Shown here piece after piece: positions 58,335 to 64,000 of a DNA stretch of 64,000 bases (the first letter of the stretch is position 1; each line of letters starts with the position of its first letter). The notes below the pieces were generated by a model that was not told the DNA's origin, did no database searches, and saw only the letters and a list, made by a program, of their open reading frames with translations. The position numbers and the translations under genes are program-made. This DNA is from Paenibacillus pedocola (GTDB lineage: Bacteria > Bacillota > Bacilli > Paenibacillales > Paenibacillaceae). The stretch spans positions 1,364,001 through 1,428,000 of the forward strand of contig NZ_CP134223.1 in the NCBI RefSeq assembly GCF_031599675.1, read 5' to 3'.

Positions 58335-59627
58335 ATGCATGTCGGGATCTTTATGCATACCAATTACTTTGAAGATTTCTTCGTAAAAGGCCTGGGTCTT
58401 ACGGAAGAGGAATATGTACAGTCGTATCATAACGATTTTTCTTTCGACTATGCCCGTCTCTTGCATCGTAAAGGCATCCAAACCACCATCTATAATTTCA
58501 CACGGACCGGGGATAAAGTCCGCACTTACCGTCACGGCATTGTGGATTGTACGATTAAGTTCATTCCGGTAGGCCTGCTCTACAGGTCCTATTGTCTGAT
58601 TCCGCTGTCGCACCGCACGCCGATCGGTAAATTCATTTCACAATATGTATCAACCATTCAAAAAGATCTGGCTGACATTCTGCGCGGCGACGGAATCAGC
58701 CTTATTTATGCCCAGGAGTATGCCTCCGGAAGGTTTGAACGGCTGGCTGTAACCGCCAAGCAGCTGGGAATTCCAATTGTCGCCGCGTACCACGGGGGAA
58801 GTATTCATAAGTGGATTATGCCGATCAAGAAGCATACGCTGCACAAGGCGGCGTTTCTGACCACACTTAATGAAGATGAGCAGAAGAGCATGGTGGATCA
58901 TTTTCCGGCGATGGCGGACCGGATCCGGCTGCTGCCCAATTTTGTGAACGCGGAGATTTTTTACCGGCGGGATAAGCAGCGGGCCCTTGCAGCACTGGGG
59001 TTGAACCCGGAGAACCGCTATATCATCACTGTGGGCCGGCTGTTTGAACACCAGAAAGGCCATTCGTTACTCGTTCAGGCAGCAGAGAAGCTGCGGCATA
59101 TCCCGGATCTTAAGATCCTGATCGCCGGCGGCGGGCCGGATGAGCAGAGCCTGAAGGCCCTGATCCGCGAAAAAGGTCTGCAGGATACATTCATCCTTCT
59201 CGGTACAGTCCGGGACAAACATGTACTGGCTAACTATTATACGGCCTCCGAGATGTTTGTTCTGCCCTCGCGTTATGAGGGGTTACCGCTGGTCATTCTG
59301 GAGGCTGGTGCCTGCGGACTGCCCACGGTCGGATTTAACGTAATGGGGGTAAGGGGACTAGTGAAGCAAGGACTTAGTGGCCTGCTCACCGATGGACTTG
59401 ATCCGGTGGGGCTGGCCTCCTCTATTGAAACCCTGCTCGGCAATCCGCAGTTATGCGCCGAGATGGGTGAAGCTGCCCAGGAGATTGTCCGGTCCAACTA
59501 TTCAGAGGAGATCATCGGGACCCGATTGTATAAACTGCTGCACGAGAGCCTGGGGCTGGACCCGGCAGAGGCGGAAAAGCTGGCTGCTGTTACACCTCCG
59601 GATCTGGGCCCGCCTGTTCAGTTGTAA
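58335..59627 (+). CDS. Glycosyltransferase family 4
   Basis: A 430-residue GT-B fold glycosyltransferase. The C-terminal nucleotide-sugar domain shows ITVGRLFEHQKGHSLLVQAA near residue 230, LIAGGGPDEQSLKALI near 262 and the retaining GT4 motif LPSRYEGLPLVILEAGACGL near 310 (EX7E). An acceptor-side PNFVNAEIFYRRD segment lies near 195. No membrane segment is seen. AAGGAGGAG lies 7 bases before the ATG. The nearby GT2 gene suggests a shared glycan pathway, though the genes are divergent. Confidence 0.92.
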   Translation: MHVGIFMHTNYFEDFFVKGLGLTEEEYVQSYHNDFSFDYARLLHRKGIQTTIYNFTRTGDKVRTYRHGIVDCTIKFIPVGLLYRSYCLIPLSHRTPIGKFISQYVSTIQKDLADILRGDGISLIYAQEYASGRFERLAVTAKQLGIPIVAAYHGGSIHKWIMPIKKHTLHKAAFLTTLNEDEQKSMVDHFPAMADRIRLLPNFVNAEIFYRRDKQRALAALGLNPENRYIITVGRLFEHQKGHSLLVQAAEKLRHIPDLKILIAGGGPDEQSLKALIREKGLQDTFILLGTVRDKHVLANYYTASEMFVLPSRYEGLPLVILEAGACGLPTVGFNVMGVRGLVKQGLSGLLTDGLDPVGLASSIETLLGNPQLCAEMGEAAQEIVRSNYSEEIIGTRLYKLLHESLGLDPAEAEKLAAVTPPDLGPPVQL

Positions 59628-59663
59628 TCCTATCTACTCCCCGTGCAAAACGCGCCGCATATT

Positions 59664-59710
59664 AGGGCATACTGTTCGTCAGACAACTGACGAAGCAGGC
59701 TGCCCTTTTT
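59664..59710 (+). terminator. Terminator of the GT4 gene
   Basis: GGGCA pairs with TGCCC, enclosing TTCGTCAG/CTGACGAA, followed by TTTTT. Confidence 0.88.
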
Positions 59711-59777
59711 GTCGTATGGAAATGAGTAGACTCCCGCAGATAGTGTTTGTAATTTTCGGTTTATAACTATATAATTG

Positions 59778-59817
59778 TAAGTGACATATTTTTTGTTAAT
59801 GAATTTGATGTCACTTA
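59778..59817. promoter_or_regulatory. Long inverted repeat upstream of the FrnE-like gene
   Basis: TAAGTGACAT at 59778-59787 and ATGTCACTTA at 59808-59817 are perfect 10-bp arms 20 bases apart, about 50 bases before the start of the DsbA-like gene. It is a likely operator for an unknown dimeric regulator. Confidence 0.6.
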
Positions 59818-59865
59818 TAAGTAGACTCTTTACTCAAGATACCTGACCATTAGGAGGAAATCACA

Positions 59866-60588
59866 ATGAGAATAGATGTATGGTCTGACTATGCCTGCCC
59901 CTTCTGCTATATCGGCAAAAGACGGCTGGAGCACGCGCTCAGCCAATTTGCAGATCGTGACAAGGTGGAGGTAGTGTTCCGCAGCTTCCAGCTGGACCCG
60001 TCTGCCCGGACGGATGAAACCAGAGATATCCATGACATGCTGGCTTCCAAGTATGGAATGACCCGCGATAAAGCGCAGGCAATGAATGCACAGCTGGCGG
60101 ACCAGGCCAGTGGCGTCGGTCTGCAGTTCAACTTTGATACAGTGGTTCCAACCAATACCTTTGACGCTCACCGTTTGAACCATTATGCAGCTACCAAAGG
60201 CAAAGCCAAAGAAATGACCGAACGTCTGCTTAAAGCGTACTTTACCGATTCTGTGAATATTGGGGACCACAAAGTTCTGGCCCTTCTTGCCGCAGAGGCG
60301 GGGCTCGATGCAGAGGAAGCTTCAGCAGTGCTGGAAAACGGTGCTTATGCAGATGAAGTGAACCAGGATATCGCAGCGGCTCAGCAATTAAACGTCACCG
60401 GTGTGCCGTTCTTCGTTTTCAATAATAAATATGCTGTATCCGGAGCCCAGCCCGGCCCGGTATTCACCGAGGTGCTCGACACCGTGTGGGCCGAGGAGCA
60501 GAAAACGCCGGAGCTGCAGGTTGTAGGACAGCCCAAGTCCCAGGCTCCTGACGCGGAAGGCTGCGATGACGGTTCCTGCAGCATCTGA
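59866..60588 (+). CDS. frnE: DsbA family oxidoreductase, FrnE-like
   Basis: A 240-residue thioredoxin-fold protein. The active site is DYACPFCYIGKRRLE (CPFC) near residue 8, and the cis-proline loop is NVTGVPFFVFNNKYAVSGAQ near residue 180, both typical of the FrnE/2-hydroxychromene isomerase branch of DsbA. No signal peptide is present, so it works in the cytosol as a disulfide oxidoreductase or isomerase. The C-terminus carries an extra cysteine pair in GCDDGSC, as in some FrnE proteins. AGGAGG lies just upstream of the ATG, and a long inverted repeat lies before it. Confidence 0.92.
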   Translation: MRIDVWSDYACPFCYIGKRRLEHALSQFADRDKVEVVFRSFQLDPSARTDETRDIHDMLASKYGMTRDKAQAMNAQLADQASGVGLQFNFDTVVPTNTFDAHRLNHYAATKGKAKEMTERLLKAYFTDSVNIGDHKVLALLAAEAGLDAEEASAVLENGAYADEVNQDIAAAQQLNVTGVPFFVFNNKYAVSGAQPGPVFTEVLDTVWAEEQKTPELQVVGQPKSQAPDAEGCDDGSCSI

Positions 60589-60618
60589 CCTGCGGATAGC
60601 TGCCTAGCTCAAAACGAA

Positions 60619-60656
60619 GAAAGCCCGTTCTCCATTCGCTGGAGGGCGGGCTTTTT
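60619..60656. terminator. Terminator between the FrnE-like and oleate hydratase genes
   Basis: AAAGCCCG-tt-CTCC pairs with GGAG-gg-CGGGCTTT, followed by TTTTT on the plus strand. Confidence 0.9.
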
Positions 60657-60674
60657 GGCAATGCAGCTATCTTT

Positions 60675-62255
60675 CTATCTAAAAGAAGTCACGAGACCCG
60701 AAAGAAGTGTCCGCACATCATATTGATACTGATTGATCGGTTCAACAGGGCGGTTAACACCCATTAAGGTATAAACGGCGAGCCGCGCCGCTCTTACCGA
60801 ATATTCCTCGGTGAACACGACATCATCCGGGATTTCGCAGAACTGGCTGATGAACGCCAGGTTGGTCGAGCCTTCCGGCACAACCTTCGGACGGTCGCTG
60901 TTCAGCCGCGGCATGAACTGGGATGTGATGTACGGCATCATGCAGGGAATACAGTTGGCGGTGGCCATAATTTCATCTTTGTGTGCTTCAAAATGCAGAT
61001 GGCCGATCAGCTCCTGCATAATTTCTTCCCCGGTACAGTCGCACATTCTCTTCTTGACGAAATCGCCGACGTTATCCGGATACAGCCCGTAGCCCCAGAA
61101 CACCGTGACATGCTCCGGCTGCCCCCGGAAATGCGGCTGGAAGGCCAGCACCACCGACATGAACCAGCTGGAATCCTTGAAGGTGACCAGTGCGCCGGTG
61201 CCTGCGCGGTTGCGGGTGAACTTCTCCATGAGATCGAAGAAGGCGGAATCCTGGAAGGTCACGGTGAAGGACTCCCATTTGGATTCATCGACATGATCAT
61301 CGAAGGCGGAAGGATTGCCGAGTCCAGGCTTCTTGGCGGCGATGTTCTCCCATAGCTTCCATGAGCTGCCTTTGCCGTTCAGGCGGGGAGAGGAGGTCAT
61401 CGATCCGAGGCTGGAACCTTCGGTCATCGAGCCGTTGGTGACAATGACGAGGTCGCCTTCCTGCACCTCAATAACATCCGGCACACCCTGGCGGGACACG
61501 TTCATTCCGGTAACCGTAATGCCGTCACCATCTTTGAACTGAAGATCGGTTACGGTACATTTCAAGGTGAAGTCCACACCGAATGGCTCCAGATACTTGT
61601 GCAGCGGCTGGATGATGGAGTCATATTGGTTGTACGGCGTGCGGGTTACCCCTTCCAGGGTTTGAATTCTCGGGAATTCATGCATGAAGCGGAGCATGTA
61701 CCGTTTGAACTCGACCGCGCTGTGCCACGGCTGGAAGGCGAAGGTGGTGGCCCACATGTACCAGAAGTTTGTTTTGAAAAAGTGCGGGCCGAACCAGTCG
61801 TTGATCCGCGCCTTGCCCATGGCTTCTTCCGGTGTAATGATCAGCTTGCCCATCGCCAGCCGGTCCGCCATATCGAAGCCCATAGACAATACATCCTGCA
61901 CTTCACCTTTGCTGTCGACCAGACGCGCATTGGAATGAGTCGGGTTAGCGTTGTCAAAGGCAATGATTTCTTCCCGCACCGATTGTCCCGGATGGTCAAT
62001 AGACGGGATTGTATTTAAAAGCTCCCATAGATTCTCGTACGCTTCATCGTTAAGCATCCGTCCGCCGCGGATAACATATCCGTGCTCCACATCGCCTGCG
62101 CCGTCATTGCTGCCGCCGAGGATTTTCATCTCCTCAATAATGTGAATGTTCTGTCCCGGAAAATCACAGTCTCTGACGAGGTAAACCGCACCTGCAAGGG
62201 ATGCAATTCCGCCGCCGACAAAATAAACCTGCTGGTTACCGTACTCTTTTTTCAC
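60675..62255 (-). CDS. ohyA: Oleate hydratase
   Basis: A 526-residue FAD-dependent fatty acid hydratase (formerly myosin-cross-reactive antigen) that adds water to cis-9 double bonds, giving 10-hydroxy fatty acids. The FAD-binding start is VYFVGGGIASLAGAVYLVRD, followed by the family segment MKILGGSNDGAGD and the YVIRGGRMLNDEAYENLWEL stretch with the proposed catalytic glutamate. GTG at 62255 is the preferred start, since TGGAGG lies 8 bases upstream on the minus strand; the frame is open to 62330. It may protect against host or environmental unsaturated fatty acids. The TetR-type gene upstream on the same strand is a likely regulator. Confidence 0.93.
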   Translation of the reverse strand: MKKEYGNQQVYFVGGGIASLAGAVYLVRDCDFPGQNIHIIEEMKILGGSNDGAGDVEHGYVIRGGRMLNDEAYENLWELLNTIPSIDHPGQSVREEIIAFDNANPTHSNARLVDSKGEVQDVLSMGFDMADRLAMGKLIITPEEAMGKARINDWFGPHFFKTNFWYMWATTFAFQPWHSAVEFKRYMLRFMHEFPRIQTLEGVTRTPYNQYDSIIQPLHKYLEPFGVDFTLKCTVTDLQFKDGDGITVTGMNVSRQGVPDVIEVQEGDLVIVTNGSMTEGSSLGSMTSSPRLNGKGSSWKLWENIAAKKPGLGNPSAFDDHVDESKWESFTVTFQDSAFFDLMEKFTRNRAGTGALVTFKDSSWFMSVVLAFQPHFRGQPEHVTVFWGYGLYPDNVGDFVKKRMCDCTGEEIMQELIGHLHFEAHKDEIMATANCIPCMMPYITSQFMPRLNSDRPKVVPEGSTNLAFISQFCEIPDDVVFTEEYSVRAARLAVYTLMGVNRPVEPINQYQYDVRTLLSGLVTSFR

Positions 62256-62521
62256 AAAAGTCGCCTCCATAGGGTTGCTGATTACTGTTAACTCTGTTGC
62301 TGTCCCTAATGTAATACACGGGTAGCACATAAGGTATAATCAAAACCGCCGGAGTGTATGGATTTTGGTCATTTGGCAGAAAGTGTATAGTTTTTTGACA
62401 ACAAGTTGAAACGCATAGCCGTCCTTTATGAGGCGTTATCCGTTTCTGCGAGAAATAGAAGGATAATTTATTGCGTAAGACAAATAAATTTTTATATTTA
62501 AAAAAGCCGCGCACCCCAAGG

Positions 62522-63091
62522 TTACGTCAGCTTCTTCTCGTATTTATGCAGCGCTCTGGTGAAGTTGCCCTCAATCAGCACGCTGAGCTGTTCAATCATA
62601 TATTTCGGCTGATCCTTCATCCCTCCGCGCATCCACTGAATGACGAGACCGGTAAAGGCCAGGGTATAGAAATTGGCAATAAACCGCTTGTCCTCACCGC
62701 TGACCTCCATTCCGGCTGACAGCTCTTGAATCACACCCATCACGAGGTCGTTCGTCACATCATACAGGTAAGCGTCCAGATGGGTTCTGCCGAGTGAATC
62801 CAGTGTGTTGTAGCAGAAGGCTCTGTTGCTCTCGATATAACAGAAGATCCGGTAAAAGCCGTCCGTCCACGTGCTGTAGCTGCGGTACTTGGCAATGCTC
62901 TCCACCGCTTCTGTCCGGTAAATCCAGCCCAGGAGCTCGAAGATATCCTGAAAATGATAATAAAAGGTCTGACGGTTCAGCCCGCAATCGTCGACCAGAT
63001 GCTTGACGGTAATTTTGTTCAGCGGGGTGTGCTCCATTAGCTGTTTTAACGAATGGGCAAGCGCATTTTTGGTCAGAAAGGAAGTGGACAT
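62522..63091 (-). CDS. TetR-like regulator, DhaS type
   Basis: A 189-residue TetR-superfamily protein of the DhaS/YcdC-like subset with a TetR_C_8-type C-terminal domain. The DNA-binding part is LAHSLKQLMEHTPLNKITVK followed by DDCGLNRQTFYYHFQDIFEL. The C-terminal domain ends with GLVIQWMRGGMKDQPKYMIE, characteristic of this subset. It lies 266 bases upstream of ohyA on the same strand, so control of oleate hydratase is plausible but not shown. The gap 62256-62521 has no gene. Confidence 0.88.
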   Translation of the reverse strand: MSTSFLTKNALAHSLKQLMEHTPLNKITVKHLVDDCGLNRQTFYYHFQDIFELLGWIYRTEAVESIAKYRSYSTWTDGFYRIFCYIESNRAFCYNTLDSLGRTHLDAYLYDVTNDLVMGVIQELSAGMEVSGEDKRFIANFYTLAFTGLVIQWMRGGMKDQPKYMIEQLSVLIEGNFTRALHKYEKKLT

Positions 63092-63153
63092 GGCTTTTGA
63101 TCACCTCATCTTGTAGTCCTGTAACAGACGCTAATGCAGTAAAAAAGGCTGGT

Positions 63154-63549
63154 TTATACCTGACGCCGGCGTTTGATCAGCAGATATACTCCTTCAGCAG
63201 CCAGGCCCAGGACGAACCCTCCCAGCATAGACATGCCGAAGGACAGAAATCCCGCCAGATCCTCCCAGCCGGACATATCCCTGTACGTATAGCTAGCCAT
63301 TACAACAAATCCGAGAATAATGCCGGACGTAGAGCATAGCCAGAGCAGCCGGGCACCTAGCCAGCCCAAAAGATGGATCAGTCCGGAAACGACCAGGGCC
63401 GACAGGGCAAAACGCAGGGCAATCAGCGCATTAAACGGTTCGCCCAGCAGCAGAAAACGGTGCAGAAGCAGCAGCAGCCAGAGCAGGACGCCGTAGATGG
63501 CCATCCAGCGGAACCAGGAATTGCTTTTGACAGGCGGCAGGAAGTTCAT
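63154..63549 (-). CDS. Hypothetical four-helix membrane protein
   Basis: A 131-residue protein that I do not recognise. About four hydrophobic segments lie near residues 15-33, 42-60, 64-85 and 98-125, and the C-terminus ends in a positively charged LIKRRRQV, which would face the cytoplasm. No catalytic motif is evident. It starts 26 bases after the next minus-strand gene (63576 onward), so the two may be co-transcribed. Confidence 0.7.
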   Translation of the reverse strand: MNFLPPVKSNSWFRWMAIYGVLLWLLLLLHRFLLLGEPFNALIALRFALSALVVSGLIHLLGWLGARLLWLCSTSGIILGFVVMASYTYRDMSGWEDLAGFLSFGMSMLGGFVLGLAAEGVYLLIKRRRQV

Positions 63550-63575
63550 GGCTAAAGGTTCACCCCATTCTTAGT

Positions 63576-64000
63576 TTATACCCCTTCCAGCTCTTCCGCG
63601 CTTTGCAGCAGATATTTCAGCAGGTCAGGAATGTCTTCCATTTGCGCTTCGGTAATTTGCCGGTTGAACGTCAGCTGGATACAGTTGTGGTAAGTGTCGC
63701 CTTCTGCACCATAACGGAAGCTGAGTGACTGCTCAGGCTTCAGATCAGGCCCCCAGATGCCGGAGAGAATGCGTTCAATCGCCGGACACTGAAGCGCCAC
63801 ATCTTCAATTTCCATATAAAAGCGGAGCAGGAGACTGCAGCCGGGATCGCTGCCCGGGGTTTCCAGGATTTCATCGCTCAAATCCTTCACCGACGAGAGG
63901 AGCACAACCTCAGAGGTTACTTTGTATCCGCCGCTCAGCTTGAACGACAATGTGAATTCCCTGGACATCAGCGCCAGATTGAGCAGGTCGGTGCGGTCTG
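63576..64000 (-). CDS. Hypothetical protein, 5' part beyond the window
   Basis: An uncharacterised protein rich in beta-type sequence. The frame is open to the right edge (64000) without a stop. The ATG at 63968 has no ribosome binding site, and the upstream residues (TDLLNLALMSREFT) read as protein, so the gene probably begins outside the window. No known domain was recognised; the segment FRYGAEGDTYHNCIQLTFNR is the most distinctive part. The C-terminus is acidic (SAEELEGV). Confidence 0.6.
   Translation of the reverse strand, partial: DRTDLLNLALMSREFTLSFKLSGGYKVTSEVVLLSSVKDLSDEILETPGSDPGCSLLLRFYMEIEDVALQCPAIERILSGIWGPDLKPEQSLSFRYGAEGDTYHNCIQLTFNRQITEAQMEDIPDLLKYLLQSAEELEGV

Overview
The window looks like chromosomal DNA of a spore-forming Firmicute of the Paenibacillus type. 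Evidence is the moderately high GC content, strong AGGAGG-type ribosome binding sites with frequent GTG and TTG starts, protein sequences close to Bacillus/Paenibacillus families (LuxS, SigM-like ECF pair, YqkE, YvyE, DdlR-like MocR), and gaps filled with short palindromic repeats. The genus is an inference. No rRNA, tRNA, CRISPR array, transposase or phage gene was seen.

Layout. 0-2.4 kb: end of pgi, a YigZ/YvyE protein, a TetR regulator and YjbQ. 2.4-6.4 kb: sulfate ABC importer cysT-cysW-cysA-sbp behind its own promoter. 6.4-8 kb: a PhnP-like metallo-hydrolase between two repeat-bearing gaps. 8-15.3 kb: a sulfur/methyl-cycle block, with luxS-SDR on the minus strand and metQ-aminotransferase-metN-metI-GldA-like dehydrogenase-mtnN on the plus strand. 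15.5-22.2 kb: a GNAT, an ABC exporter, a Cof hydrolase, an EamA transporter, a YdjM-like membrane protein and lipoate ligase.

22.5-27 kb and 36-40 kb: a split late cobalamin pathway. cobD, cbiZ, cbiB and cobC are in the first half, cobT, cobU, cobS and cobQ in the second. Between them lie an MFS pump with its divergent TetR and a perfect palindromic operator, a GH2 beta-glucuronidase with a divergent AraC regulator, and a cell-wall unit (DdlR-like MocR, ddl, PatA-like aminotransferase). A decayed ynfA remnant and a chemoreceptor follow cobQ.

42-51 kb: a queuosine-precursor transporter under a recognisable preQ1-I riboswitch, an M24 peptidase, an MBL hydrolase, an SDR, a GNAT, an HxlR regulator, a YqkE protein, and then a two-gene RtcB RNA ligase plus AAA+ ATPase unit behind a long structured leader with a possible leader peptide and an intrinsic terminator. 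51-57 kb: an ECF sigma/anti-sigma pair with an apparent autoregulatory promoter, a phosphoesterase, a GNAT, a HAD phosphatase, ApbE and a TetR regulator. 57-64 kb: two glycosyltransferases separated by a 64-bp tandem repeat, a FrnE-like DsbA protein behind a long inverted repeat, oleate hydratase with a DhaS-like TetR, and two uncharacterised proteins, the last cut by the window edge.

The strongest points for follow-up are the RtcB-AAA unit with its leader, three copies of a MITE-like element, the dense repeat cluster between cobD and cbiZ, the metQ-aminotransferase-dehydrogenase operon and the ynfA remnant.
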